This document shows, piece by piece, positions 53,816 through 63,417 of a DNA stretch of 64,000 nucleotides; the first letter of the stretch is position 1, and the number at the start of each line of letters is the position of its first letter. Below the pieces are notes generated by a model. It did not search any database. It was not told where the DNA came from and saw only the letters and a program-made list of their open reading frames with translations. The translations under genes were made by a program, and so were the position numbers. Source of the stretch: Mediterraneibacter gnavus ATCC 29149 (lineage in GTDB: Bacteria > Bacillota > Clostridia > Lachnospirales > Lachnospiraceae); the NCBI RefSeq assembly GCF_008121495.1, contig NZ_CP043051.1:62001-126000 (forward strand). The letters run 5' to 3'.

Positions 53816-53852
53816 AAAAAGAGCTCTTACTACTTGTGTAGTTGAGAGCTCT
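53816..53852 (-). terminator. terminator of the recJ-rel-hemZ-hisS-aspS operon
   Basis: AGAGCTCT..ACTAC and GTAGT..AGAGCTCT form a stem with a small bulge. The minus-strand tail is TTTTTGT, about 55 bases past the aspS stop. Confidence 0.8.
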
Positions 53853-53906
53853 CCATAATTCACGTTCTGTATGCACCATTTTTCAAAAAATGCACACTTC
53901 TTCACA

Positions 53907-55706
53907 TTATTCTTCTGTTTTTACATCTTTTGCATCCAACTTCAGTCCCAGTTCTTCCAACTGTTTATTGTCTGCCATACTTGGAGCCTGTGTCATCAGG
54001 CAGGATGCGTCTTTGATCTTCGGGAATGCCATCACATCACGGATACTGTCTTCTTTTGCCATCAGCATGACCATTCTGTCCAGACCATATGCCAGTCCTG
54101 CGTGAGGCGGTACTCCGTATTTGAATGCATCCAGAAGGAAGCCAAACTGCTCATATGCCTGCTCTTTTGTAAATCCAAGCACCTCAAACATCTTCTCCTG
54201 TACGTCGTTCTGGAAGATTCTTACACTTCCTCCACCGATCTCATTTCCATTTAAGACGATATCGTACGCTTTTGCACGGACTCTGCCCGGCTCGAAATCA
54301 ATATACTGCAGATCTTCTTCCATCGGCATCGTGAATGGGTGATGCATTGCCAGATAACGATTCTGCTCATCGCTCCACTCAAGCAGCGGGAATTCTGTAA
54401 CCCACAGGAAATTGTACTGATTCTTGTCCAGAAGTTCCATCTGTTTTGCCAGTTCCAGACGTAAATTTCCAAGAACATCCCATACAACTTTGTTCTTGTC
54501 TGCCGCAAAGAGCAGTAAATCTCCTGCTTCTCCGTTCATTGCTGCAATCAGATTGTTCATCTCTTCTTCTGTCATAAATTTGGAGAAAGAGGATTTCACG
54601 GTTCCATCTTCCTGAATTGCAATATAAGCAAGTCCCTTGGCACCGAAATCTTTTGCAAATGCCACCAGCTTGTCAATCTTCTTACGCGGCATTGCTCCCT
54701 GTCCTTTTGCGTTGATACCACGGACTGTTCCTCCGTTCTCAATCGCCCCTTTGAACACAACAAATTCACTGTCTTTCACAGTCTCTGTCACATTCACCAG
54801 TTCCATACCGAAACGGGTATCCGGTTTGTCAGAACCGTAGCGGTCCATCGCTTCCTGCCATGTCATTCTCTGGATCGGAAGCTGTACATCCACATCCAGA
54901 ACTTCCTTGAACAGTTTTGCAAGGAAACGCTCGTTGACTTCGATCACGTCATCTACATCCACAAAGGAAAGCTCCATATCGATCTGGGTAAACTCCGGCT
55001 GTCTGTCTGCACGAAGATCCTCGTCACGGAAACATTTTGCGATCTGGATATAGCGGTCACATCCGGAACACATCAGAAGCTGTTTGTAAAGCTGTGGTGA
55101 CTGTGGAAGTCCGTAAAAACTTCCCGGATGTACACGGCTAGGCACCAGATAATCTCTTGCCCCTTCCGGTGTTGTCTTTCCGAGGATCGGGGTCTCGATC
55201 TCAAGGAAGCCTTCTTCTGCGAAAAACTGACGTGCCAGTGTTGTGACCTGACTTCTCATACGCAGGTTTCTCTGAAGATCCGGTCTTCTTAAATCCAGAT
55301 AACGATATTTCAGACGAAGCTCTTCCTTTGTCTTGCTGTTTTCTTCCACCTGGAACGGCGGTACCTCGGATTCTGAGAGGATGCGAAGTTCTTCAGCACG
55401 CACTTCAATCTCTCCTGTTGCCAGGTTTTCATTGACTGCACCGCTTCTCTTCTCCACATTTCCTACAACTGCAACTACAAACTCACTTCTTAATTTTGAA
55501 GCTTTTTCCATCAGCTCTGCCTGTTCTTCTCCCTCAAATACGATCTGAAGGATTCCGGAGCGGTCACGCAGATCCATAAATACGATTCCGCCTTTATTTC
55601 TGTTCTTCTGTACCCATCCCATGACGGTTACTTTCTCTCCAATGTTTGCACTGGACAGTTCCCCGCATCGGTGTGTTCTTTTGAGTCCCTGCATTGATTC
55701 TGCCAT
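53907..55706 (-). CDS. aspS: aspartyl-tRNA synthetase, bacterial type
   Basis: A 599-residue class II synthetase starting MAESMQGLKRTHRCGELS at 55706 (AAGGGAG upstream). It has an N-terminal OB-fold anticodon domain, motif 2 near QIAKCFRDEDLRADRQPEFTQ, the bacterial-type GAD insertion (about 290-420) and motif 3 AGLAYGLDRMVMLM. It is the last gene of the operon. Whether it is discriminating depends on gatCAB, which is not in view. Confidence 0.96.
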   Translation of the reverse strand: MAESMQGLKRTHRCGELSSANIGEKVTVMGWVQKNRNKGGIVFMDLRDRSGILQIVFEGEEQAELMEKASKLRSEFVVAVVGNVEKRSGAVNENLATGEIEVRAEELRILSESEVPPFQVEENSKTKEELRLKYRYLDLRRPDLQRNLRMRSQVTTLARQFFAEEGFLEIETPILGKTTPEGARDYLVPSRVHPGSFYGLPQSPQLYKQLLMCSGCDRYIQIAKCFRDEDLRADRQPEFTQIDMELSFVDVDDVIEVNERFLAKLFKEVLDVDVQLPIQRMTWQEAMDRYGSDKPDTRFGMELVNVTETVKDSEFVVFKGAIENGGTVRGINAKGQGAMPRKKIDKLVAFAKDFGAKGLAYIAIQEDGTVKSSFSKFMTEEEMNNLIAAMNGEAGDLLLFAADKNKVVWDVLGNLRLELAKQMELLDKNQYNFLWVTEFPLLEWSDEQNRYLAMHHPFTMPMEEDLQYIDFEPGRVRAKAYDIVLNGNEIGGGSVRIFQNDVQEKMFEVLGFTKEQAYEQFGFLLDAFKYGVPPHAGLAYGLDRMVMLMAKEDSIRDVMAFPKIKDASCLMTQAPSMADNKQLEELGLKLDAKDVKTEE

Positions 55707-55728
55707 TTCTCTGTTTCTCCCTTCTTCT

Positions 55729-56994
55729 CTACAACTGCTCCACATTGTCAGCATAGCAGTCTACAATCTCTGTATATCCCTGTTCCATCAGCTGTTCTTT
55801 CTGGAACTTTTTATTTTTCTTCATGTTGACGATCATCACCTGTTTTCCAAGTGCGCGCTCTGCTTTTGCCAGATTTAGGATCTTGAGCATGCCTTCCTTC
55901 GGCATCTTCTTGTCGATCAGAAATGCTTTCTTCTGTGCGGCTGTCGGTACCTGATATCCTCGTTCTAAAAGCAGCATGACAATCCGTTCAAATCCGATGG
56001 AAAATCCGACTGCCGGTGTATTCTGTCCGGTGAATTTTCCGATCATTTCATCATAACGTCCACCGCCGCCTACCGAACCGCCGAACTCGTCCATAGAAAT
56101 CTCAAAGATCGTCCCTGTATAGTAAGACATTCCCCGAACCAGTGTCGGATCAAATTTCATGCAAAAATCCGCTTCCTTTGCACTTTCCACACTTGTAATA
56201 ATCATCTCGAGCGAAGCCGCCGCGTCATCCGCAAGAAAGCCTTCCAGTTTTTCTTTACAGTAACGTACGCCTTCCACGTCATTCGTAATCTCTTTGAATA
56301 ACTGCAAATATTTTTCCACAGACTCTTTTGCATATCCGTTTTCCTCTAATTCTGCTGCCACACCATCCAGACCGATCTTGTCCATCTTGTCCAGGATGAT
56401 GAATACATTTTCATAATCACTCTCTGCAAATCCGCTGTATGCTGCCATTGCTTTTAAGATTCTTCTGTCATTGATACGGATCGTAAAGTTTTTAAAATCC
56501 AGTTTTCCAAGCAGCGTCGTCGTTGCCAGGATCAGCTCGATCTCTGCCAGATTACCTGGCTCTCCCAGAATATCGATATCACACTGCATAAACTGACGGA
56601 ATCGTCCTCTCTGCGGTCTGTCCGCTCTCCAGACATTTCCCATCTGAAGTGCTTTAAACGGAGACGGCAGTTCATTTGCATTGTTCGCATAGTATCTGGA
56701 CAGCGGTACTGTCAGATCGTAACGAAGTCCTCCGTCCACAACATCTTTTTCTTCTTTTGCTTCTTCGATCTTCAGCTTTTCTCCTCTTTTTAAAATCTTG
56801 AAGATCAGTTTTTCATTGTCTCCGCCCTGTTTGCTGCAGAGATTTTCAATGTGCTCTACACATGGAGTCTCAATGGATGAGAACCCAAATGCGCGGTATG
56901 TCTCTTTGATCTGTCCGATCACATAATCGCGGATCTCCATCTCCGCCGGCATCATATCTTTCATTCCGGTTACCGGTTTCTTTTTCAGCGCCAT
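55729..56994 (-). CDS. hisS: histidyl-tRNA synthetase
   Basis: A 421-residue class II synthetase starting MALKKKPVTGMKDMMPAE at 56994, with AAGGAG seven bases upstream; an ATG six bases earlier overlaps that site. The HisRS signatures are GLRYDLTVPLSRYYANN, the motif 2 segment QMGNVWRADRPQRGRFRQF and VRGMSYYTGTIFE. The C-terminal anticodon domain follows. It overlaps hemZ by ten bases and is 22 bases before aspS. Confidence 0.95.
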   Translation of the reverse strand: MALKKKPVTGMKDMMPAEMEIRDYVIGQIKETYRAFGFSSIETPCVEHIENLCSKQGGDNEKLIFKILKRGEKLKIEEAKEEKDVVDGGLRYDLTVPLSRYYANNANELPSPFKALQMGNVWRADRPQRGRFRQFMQCDIDILGEPGNLAEIELILATTTLLGKLDFKNFTIRINDRRILKAMAAYSGFAESDYENVFIILDKMDKIGLDGVAAELEENGYAKESVEKYLQLFKEITNDVEGVRYCKEKLEGFLADDAAASLEMIITSVESAKEADFCMKFDPTLVRGMSYYTGTIFEISMDEFGGSVGGGGRYDEMIGKFTGQNTPAVGFSIGFERIVMLLLERGYQVPTAAQKKAFLIDKKMPKEGMLKILNLAKAERALGKQVMIVNMKKNKKFQKEQLMEQGYTEIVDCYADNVEQL

Positions 56995-58415
56995 AACCAT
57001 TCTCCTTTTCTCTCTATCATCTCATCAATACGGCTTTCATACTCCGTAATATTTTTCACATTTTCTATGCGGATCAGATTCGTCTCCCGTCCATTGTCCA
57101 GACGGATCTTCTCCGGAAGCACGATCTTTGTGGAGGCACCTGCCCCGGCTGCAAGGATCGTCTGTTTTTCTTCCATAATAAGTATATTGTATATTCCGGC
57201 TTTGTCAACCTTTGCATATCCAACATTTTCAAAATTTCCCGCAATATTTTTCTGCCGGTACAGATAATACGGCACAAGTCCCATGCGTTCTGCCGCCCTG
57301 GCACTCTCTTCTACCATCTGTTCGATCTCAGAATGCAGATCAATCTTGCGCTGCTCCTGGCCGAACTTCGCCGCCCGCTTGATCGCCAGCGCATGAACCG
57401 TCAGACTGTCCGGCGAAAGCTCTTCAATCTGACAAAGCGTATCCCTCATATCCTCCGCCGTCTCTCCCGGAAGTCCTGCGATCAGATCCATGTTGATATT
57501 GTCAAATCCAAGCTCTCTGGCTGCATGGAAAATGTCTTTTACATCCTGAACGGTATGCTTTCTTCCCACCAGATCCAGCGTTTTCTGCTGCATGGTCTGG
57601 GGATTGACAGAAATCCTGGTCACCGGAAATCTTCGCATCACTTCCAGCTTTTCTCTTGTAATGCTGTCCGGTCTTCCCGCCTCGATCGTAAACTCCTGCA
57701 GATACTCAAATGAAAACGACTTCTGTATCGTATCCAAAAGCTCAAAAAGTTGCTCTGCCTCCAGTGTTGTCGGAGTCCCTCCTCCGATATAGATCGTATT
57801 AAGCTTTCTTTCTTCTGCCCGCTCTCCCAGTGCCCGGATTTCCTGACAGAGCGCCTTTAAATAATCATCTACCCGGTCTTTCCACTCCGCCAGAGGGGAC
57901 GAACTGAAAGAACAGTACGAACAGATGCTTGGACAAAACGGAATCCCTACATAGAGACTGAATCCCTGCTCATAGTCCAGTCTGCCAAGCAGCTCTTTTT
58001 CCCGCTCTGCAATCGCAATGCCAAGTTCTGCCTTCTGGTGACTGACTCCGTACTCCTGCTCTAAAAATGTGCAGACTTCTTTTCGGCTCATACCGGCTTC
58101 CAGTTTCTGCATAGCCAGCTTTGTCGGTCTGACACCTGTCAGCATCCCCCAGGCAAGTATCCGTCCGGTCACTTTTGACAGCCAGTCATAGACAAGCTTT
58201 GTCACCTTCTTCTTTCCATCCTGGCGGTCCGGACAGTCTGCAATTTCTGAAACAGGAACATAAAAGCAAGAATTCTCTTCCAGTTTCACTGAAACCAGAG
58301 ATTCCTGCTTTTCGTCCAGATTCTGGCTGATCTCCTCATTCGGGAAAAAAGCCTTCACAATATGATATAAATTATACATATATAACGTATCTTTACTGCT
58401 GATCTGTATCATCAT
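56985..58415 (-). CDS. hemZ: HemZ-type radical SAM coproporphyrinogen III oxidase-like protein
   Basis: A 476-residue protein. The radical SAM cluster motif is CPSICSYC (C161, C165, C168), preceded by YVGIPF and followed by NTIYIGGGTPTTLE. The N-terminal 150 residues are the extra domain found in the HemZ subgroup. It resembles HemN but its true reaction in anaerobic Firmicutes is uncertain; heme synthesis genes are not otherwise visible here. It overlaps hisS. Confidence 0.88.
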   Translation of the reverse strand: MMIQISSKDTLYMYNLYHIVKAFFPNEEISQNLDEKQESLVSVKLEENSCFYVPVSEIADCPDRQDGKKKVTKLVYDWLSKVTGRILAWGMLTGVRPTKLAMQKLEAGMSRKEVCTFLEQEYGVSHQKAELGIAIAEREKELLGRLDYEQGFSLYVGIPFCPSICSYCSFSSSPLAEWKDRVDDYLKALCQEIRALGERAEERKLNTIYIGGGTPTTLEAEQLFELLDTIQKSFSFEYLQEFTIEAGRPDSITREKLEVMRRFPVTRISVNPQTMQQKTLDLVGRKHTVQDVKDIFHAARELGFDNINMDLIAGLPGETAEDMRDTLCQIEELSPDSLTVHALAIKRAAKFGQEQRKIDLHSEIEQMVEESARAAERMGLVPYYLYRQKNIAGNFENVGYAKVDKAGIYNILIMEEKQTILAAGAGASTKIVLPEKIRLDNGRETNLIRIENVKNITEYESRIDEMIERKGEWLWR

Positions 58416-58432
58416 ATTTCTCTTCCGTTTTC

Positions 58433-59053
58433 TTACAAAAACGGATTATTCTCCTTTTCAAATCCGATCGTTGTTGCCTCCATATGTCCCGGATACACCT
58501 GTGTATCTTCCGGAAGGCTCAGCAATCGCTCTTTTACCGAACGCACCAGTGTACTCATACTGCCTGTCGGAAAATCTGTTCTTCCAACAGAGCCTGCAAA
58601 CAGTGTATCTCCGCTGAAAAGAACCTCCTCTTCTTCTATATAATAACAGCATCCTCCCGCCGTATGCCCCGGAGTGGAGATCATACGGATCTGATATCCT
58701 GCAAGTGCGAGAGATGCCCCATCTTCCAGAAACTTGGCGTCCGCAAACACATAGCCCGCTCCATATGCAACAGACAGATTCACATTGGCATCTGTCAGAA
58801 CCTTCTGCTCCAGTGCACTGGCATAGACAGGAACTGACCATTCCCTGCGCAGTGTGTCAATTCCCATAATATGATCAAAATGACCATGTGTCAGGAGAAT
58901 TCCCTGCAACTGAAGACCTTCTGTCTGGATAAATTCGACAAGCGGCGCAGATGGTGCCGCCGGATCCACAACAAAACATTCTTTTGTATTTTCATTGTAC
59001 ACCACATAACAGTTGGTGCCGACCATTCCGATCACAAATTTTTTGATTCTCAT
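58433..59053 (-). CDS. metallo-beta-lactamase-fold hydrolase, glyoxalase II-like
   Basis: A 206-residue MBL protein with the metal motif THGHFDHI (55-62), STPGHTAGG, LFSGDTLF and a C-terminal VYPGHMEATT. This pattern fits hydroxyacylglutathione hydrolase-like proteins without a known thiol substrate in these anaerobes. The start overlaps the end region of rel (ATG 59053, seven bases from the rel stop), so it is translated from the same transcript. The place between rel and hemZ is conserved in many Clostridia from memory. Confidence 0.88.
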   Translation of the reverse strand: MRIKKFVIGMVGTNCYVVYNENTKECFVVDPAAPSAPLVEFIQTEGLQLQGILLTHGHFDHIMGIDTLRREWSVPVYASALEQKVLTDANVNLSVAYGAGYVFADAKFLEDGASLALAGYQIRMISTPGHTAGGCCYYIEEEEVLFSGDTLFAGSVGRTDFPTGSMSTLVRSVKERLLSLPEDTQVYPGHMEATTIGFEKENNPFL

Positions 59054-59059
59054 TTTTCT

Positions 59060-61366
59060 CTACCCCGCTGTCCGTTCAATATCCAGAACTCCTTCTACAT
59101 TTCGCAGTTTTTTTATGATAAGATTCAGCTGTTCTCTGCCCTTTACAATAAATCCCATTTCCAGTGTAGCAGTTCCTTTTTTGCTGGTTCGTGTATTCAT
59201 AGATCTGACATCGATCTTTTCTTCTGTAAATACCTTTGTTACATCCAGAAGCAGTCCCTGCCTGTCGTTTGCATACATCTTCAGCTCTGCCAGATACTGA
59301 CCTCCGCCTTCCGTCTCTGCATTATTCTCCCACTCTGCATCGATCAGACGCTCCCGCTCCACAGCAGACAGATGCAGCATATTCACACAATCTGTACGGT
59401 GGATCGTCATACCTCTTCCTCTGGTCACAAATCCTACGATTTCATCACCCGGAACCGGATTGCAGCACTTGGAGAAGCGCACCGCCATGTCATCGATTCC
59501 CTTAACCACGATCCCGCTCTTTGATTTTGCAATATGCACCTTCTGATTGTTTGCCTCAGAAATCTTCTCCAGGATCGTCGCATCCGTAATCTCTTTTTTG
59601 TGATCTTTTCCATACTCTTCTACCAGACGGTTGACTACCTGACCTTCCTTTAGTCCACCGTGTCCGATTGCTGCCAGAACTGCATCCCAATCCCGGAATC
59701 CATACTTTCTCTGGACGATCTGCAGATATTTTGGCTTCATGATATCCGCCTGTGCGATCGACTTGGATTTAAAGTATGCGGCAATCAGCTCTTTTCCTCG
59801 AATAATATTCTCTTCTTTAAACTCATGCTTAAACCACTGATTGATCTTATTCTTTGCCTGTGTGCTCTTTACGATGCTCAGCCAGTCCCGGCTCGGACCT
59901 TTGGAATTCTGAGATGTCAGAATCTCAATACGGTCTCCGTTCTGGATTTTGTAATCAATATTGACCAGCTTGCCGTTGACACGTGCACCTACCATCTTGT
60001 TGCCCACTGCACTGTGGATTGCATAGGCAAAATCCACCGGAGTAGAACCGTTCGGCAGGTTCTTCACATCTCCGTTCGGAGTGAAACAGTACACATCTTC
60101 TGCAAACAGATCCAGATCGCCTTTTAAGAGACTCAAAAACTCTCTGTTGTCCGACATATCCCTCTGCCACTCCAGAATCTGCCGAAGCCAGCTTAACTTT
60201 TCTTCCTCACGGCTCTTATTATTCTTAGCCGAACCGCCGCTCTCCTTATATTTCCAATGGGCCGCAATACCGTACTCTGCCGTCTTGTGCATCTCCTCTG
60301 TACGGATCTGAATTTCAAACGGCTGTCCTGCCGGCCCCATCAGAGTCGTATGCAAAGACTGGTACATATTCGCTTTCGGCATGGCGATATAGTCTTTGAA
60401 TCGCCCCGGAATCGGTGTATACATCTCATGGATCACACCCAACGCCGCATAACAGTCTTTGACCGAATCTACGATAATGCGCACGGCAAACAGATCATAC
60501 ACCTGATCCAGAGTCTTATTCTGATTGACCATCTTTTTGTAAATACTGAAGAAATGCTTCACTCTTCCATATACCTTTGCCTGAATATGGGCATTCTCCA
60601 TATGGTGAGAGACCTCTGCCACGATCTGCTGCACAAACTCTTCCCGCTCTGTCTTTCTCTCATTTAAATCCTTTACCAGCTGGAAATACACTTCCGGCTG
60701 ATAATATTTTAAAGAAAGATCATCCAGCTCTGTCTTGATTTTGGAAATACCCAGCCTCTGCGCGATCGGAGCGTAGATATCCATCGTCTCTCTGGCTTTT
60801 TCCTTCTGTTTTGCCGGAACCATAAACTCCAGCGTTCTCATATTGTGCAGGCGGTCTGCCAGCTTGATAATGATCACACGGATATCTTTTGCCATGGCAA
60901 GAAACATCTTGCGCAGGTTTTCTGCCTGCACTTCCAATTTATCCTTAGAATAAGACAACTGGCCCAGCTTTGTGACTCCATCTACAAGCAGCGCTACCTC
61001 TTCGCCAAACTCTCTTGTAATATCCTCCACTGTCATCTCTGTATCTTCAACCGTATCATGGAGCATTCCTGCCACGATCGTCTCCTTATCCATCTCCAGA
61101 TCCGCCAGAATGATCCCCACCCAGAGCGGATGAATGATATAAGGCTCTCCGGACTTGCGGACCTGCTCTTTATGTGCCTCTCTGGAAAGCTTATACGCCT
61201 TCTCGATGAGAGAAATATCTGCGGATGGATGATACTTTCTTACCCTTGCAATCAACGCTTCATATAACTGCTCAGGGTTTTGATAATCTTCAGGTGCTTT
61301 CACGGCATGGCCATCCACCATTTCCAGATTTTTATTCAGAAGTTCATATTCCAGCGTACCTGCCAT
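59060..61366 (-). CDS. rel: bifunctional (p)ppGpp synthetase/hydrolase Rel
   Basis: A 768-residue Rel/SpoT protein. In order: HD hydrolase domain (HPLWVGIILADLEMDKETIVAGMLHDTVEDTEM, with HD at about 88-89), synthetase domain (AVRIIVDSVKDCYAALGVIH and YQSLHTTLMG), TGS domain (CFTPNGDVKNLPNGSTPVDFAYAIH), zinc-finger-like region with FSKCCNPVPGDE, and a C-terminal ACT domain. It makes and destroys (p)ppGpp in the stringent response. Both active domains look intact. Confidence 0.96.
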   Translation of the reverse strand: MAGTLEYELLNKNLEMVDGHAVKAPEDYQNPEQLYEALIARVRKYHPSADISLIEKAYKLSREAHKEQVRKSGEPYIIHPLWVGIILADLEMDKETIVAGMLHDTVEDTEMTVEDITREFGEEVALLVDGVTKLGQLSYSKDKLEVQAENLRKMFLAMAKDIRVIIIKLADRLHNMRTLEFMVPAKQKEKARETMDIYAPIAQRLGISKIKTELDDLSLKYYQPEVYFQLVKDLNERKTEREEFVQQIVAEVSHHMENAHIQAKVYGRVKHFFSIYKKMVNQNKTLDQVYDLFAVRIIVDSVKDCYAALGVIHEMYTPIPGRFKDYIAMPKANMYQSLHTTLMGPAGQPFEIQIRTEEMHKTAEYGIAAHWKYKESGGSAKNNKSREEEKLSWLRQILEWQRDMSDNREFLSLLKGDLDLFAEDVYCFTPNGDVKNLPNGSTPVDFAYAIHSAVGNKMVGARVNGKLVNIDYKIQNGDRIEILTSQNSKGPSRDWLSIVKSTQAKNKINQWFKHEFKEENIIRGKELIAAYFKSKSIAQADIMKPKYLQIVQRKYGFRDWDAVLAAIGHGGLKEGQVVNRLVEEYGKDHKKEITDATILEKISEANNQKVHIAKSKSGIVVKGIDDMAVRFSKCCNPVPGDEIVGFVTRGRGMTIHRTDCVNMLHLSAVERERLIDAEWENNAETEGGGQYLAELKMYANDRQGLLLDVTKVFTEEKIDVRSMNTRTSKKGTATLEMGFIVKGREQLNLIIKKLRNVEGVLDIERTAG

Positions 61367-61422
61367 ATCAAATCCCCCTTTTCTTTTTATCGTAAAATTC
61401 CATATGGATTAGTATATCATCA

Positions 61423-63135
61423 TTATTGATAATTTACCACTGTAATCTGTATGCTTTTGTTTCCTCTGTATTCATTGACCGACGGATAAAATGTCAGCGC
61501 CACCTCTTCTTTTCCCTGCAGATACTCCATACACTCCTGTACCTCTCCGAAATAGATCGCCTCCATTTTCCGTCCATTTCGATCCAGAACCTGAAATTTC
61601 AGGACATTCTGATTCTTCCCGATCACACGGAGATTCTGTACTTTTAAGTTTTTTTCCGCAAACAACGGCTTTGTATTTCCTTTCCCGAAAGGCTCCAGAA
61701 GTTCCAGTTCTTCAATCAGCTCTTCTGTTACATACGCAAGAGGAAGTTGCATGTCAATGGATACCTTCGGCATCAGATCCTGACTGGTCAGCTCACAGAG
61801 TTCATTGATCGTTCTGCGGAAACGTTCCACATTCTCCTCTTCCAGAGATAGCCCTGCCGCCAGCTTATGGCCTCCGAATTTTGTGAATAACGCCCTGCAT
61901 TTGCACATTTCCTCAAACATATGGTAGCTTTCAATGGAACGCCCCGACCCTTTGACGCCATGTTCTCCCTGCGTCAGAACAAACACCGGCTTATAATATT
62001 TTTCTTTCAGTCTTCCGGCAATGATCCCCGCAATACTCTCATGACAGTCCTGCAGATACACGACCAGTACTCGATCCTCTTTCAAATCCGTTGTCTCGAT
62101 CTGTTCAACTGCCTGCTCTACCCCTTTTTCTGTCATTTCCTTACGGCTGTCATTCAATGCTTTTAAATCTTCTGCCATCATGACAGCTTCTCTTCTGTTC
62201 TTCACCTCAAGGAGCTCCAATGCCCGCTTTGCCGTATCCAGCCGCCCGCTCGCATTGATACATGGTCCGATGACAAATCCGATGTGATAGGCAGACAATC
62301 TCTCTATCGGTACCTGCGTGCATTCCATCAATGCTTTCAGACCTTCATTTTGCGTGCGTTTCAGCATTTCCAGCCCCTGTTTTACAAAAATCCGGTTCTC
62401 ATCCACCAGATCCATCACATCCCCCACGGTCGCAATCGCCACATTTTCCATCAGAAAATCTACATCATCTGCATCCTGCCCCATGACATTATATAACGCT
62501 TCCACCACTTTATACACAACTGCCGCACCGCACAGACCTTTAAACGGATAAGGATCTCCCGGTAAATGCGGGTTGACCACTGCATCTGCATCGGGAATCA
62601 GATATTCTTTCTCTCCTCCTGCTTCTAGATAAGGTACTTCATGGTGATCTGTCACAATGATCGTCATCCCCTGCGCTTTCCCGTAAGCAATCTCTGAAGC
62701 GGCTGCGATCCCATTGTCACAGGTAATGATCGTATCTACACCGTCCTCCAATGCCCTGTCAATGAGCATCTGATTGAGGCCGTATCCATCCTTCATCCGA
62801 TCCGGAATATCCGTATCCACCAAAGCTCCCAGACTTTCTAATCCTGTTTTCAAAATATACGTCGCATTGACTCCGTCGATATCATAATCTCCGATCACAC
62901 GGATTTTTTCGCCTTCCCGGATTTTTTCCTCCAGAATCTCCACTGCCGTATCCATATTTTTCATCAGCATCCCATCGTGCAGATCTGCAATCGTTCCATT
63001 TAAATAATAGTCAATATTCTGATCGCCTAAAATATCCCTGTTTCGGATCAGGCGCGCGATGATCGGGGAAATATGATATTTTTCCGCAATCTGCGTAAAA
63101 TCCGCTTTCTTCATGGATACAAACCACTTTTCCAT
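61423..63135 (-). CDS. recJ: single-stranded-DNA-specific exonuclease RecJ
   Basis: A 570-residue DHH-family nuclease starting MEKWFVSMKKADFTQI at 63135, with GGAGG seven bases upstream. Metal-binding motifs are GDYDIDGVN (82-90) and VTDHHEVP (161-168), and the DHHA1 motif GGHKLAAGLSL is in the C-terminal half, followed by an OB-fold. It degrades single-stranded DNA 5' to 3' in repair and recombination. It is the first gene of the operon reaching aspS; apt, often found between recJ and rel, is absent. Confidence 0.94.
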   Translation of the reverse strand: MEKWFVSMKKADFTQIAEKYHISPIIARLIRNRDILGDQNIDYYLNGTIADLHDGMLMKNMDTAVEILEEKIREGEKIRVIGDYDIDGVNATYILKTGLESLGALVDTDIPDRMKDGYGLNQMLIDRALEDGVDTIITCDNGIAAASEIAYGKAQGMTIIVTDHHEVPYLEAGGEKEYLIPDADAVVNPHLPGDPYPFKGLCGAAVVYKVVEALYNVMGQDADDVDFLMENVAIATVGDVMDLVDENRIFVKQGLEMLKRTQNEGLKALMECTQVPIERLSAYHIGFVIGPCINASGRLDTAKRALELLEVKNRREAVMMAEDLKALNDSRKEMTEKGVEQAVEQIETTDLKEDRVLVVYLQDCHESIAGIIAGRLKEKYYKPVFVLTQGEHGVKGSGRSIESYHMFEEMCKCRALFTKFGGHKLAAGLSLEEENVERFRRTINELCELTSQDLMPKVSIDMQLPLAYVTEELIEELELLEPFGKGNTKPLFAEKNLKVQNLRVIGKNQNVLKFQVLDRNGRKMEAIYFGEVQECMEYLQGKEEVALTFYPSVNEYRGNKSIQITVVNYQ

Positions 63136-63183
63136 GTCAGTTCCTCCCAAGTATCTTTCTTGTTTTTCTAGCTGTTAATTTTT

Positions 63184-63212
63184 ATTGTAGCATACTAAAA
63201 ATTTTCTGTAAA
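63184..63212 (-). promoter_or_regulatory. recJ operon promoter
   Basis: TTTACA (63207-63212), 17-base spacer, TACAAT (63184-63189) on the minus strand. Confidence 0.6.
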
Positions 63213-63217
63213 TCTGT

Positions 63218-63290
63218 CCAGAACTGGAGTGCGCAAGCACGACGATTGCGCATGGATAGGTGGGGAATGGTGTGAACGGTAACAAGAACT
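63218..63290. repeat. candidate intergenic repeat with a TGCGCAA palindrome
   Basis: The gap upstream of recJ holds a G/C-richer block: TGCGCAA and TTGCGCA arms around a nine-base loop (about 63230-63252), then GTGTGAACGGTAAC. The block looks unlike nearby intergenic DNA and I recall similar blocks in related genomes, so it may be a dispersed element. There is no other copy in this window. Confidence 0.35.
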
Positions 63291-63352
63291 GTTCTGCCAG
63301 CGAATATTTTATTCAAACATCTTCCGCCAAAGCCAAATTTCCCGTACCATAA

Positions 63353-63388
63353 AACAGTGCCCCATGCCTTTCGGCACAGAGCACTGCT
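63353..63388 (-). terminator. terminator of the surface protein gene
   Basis: CAGTGC..GTGCC-GAAA-GGCA..GCACTG stem with a GNRA-type loop; the minus-strand tail is TTTTATGG. Confidence 0.7.
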
Positions 63389-63417
63389 CATGTTTAGGAA
63401 GAATTTTTTATTTTTAT

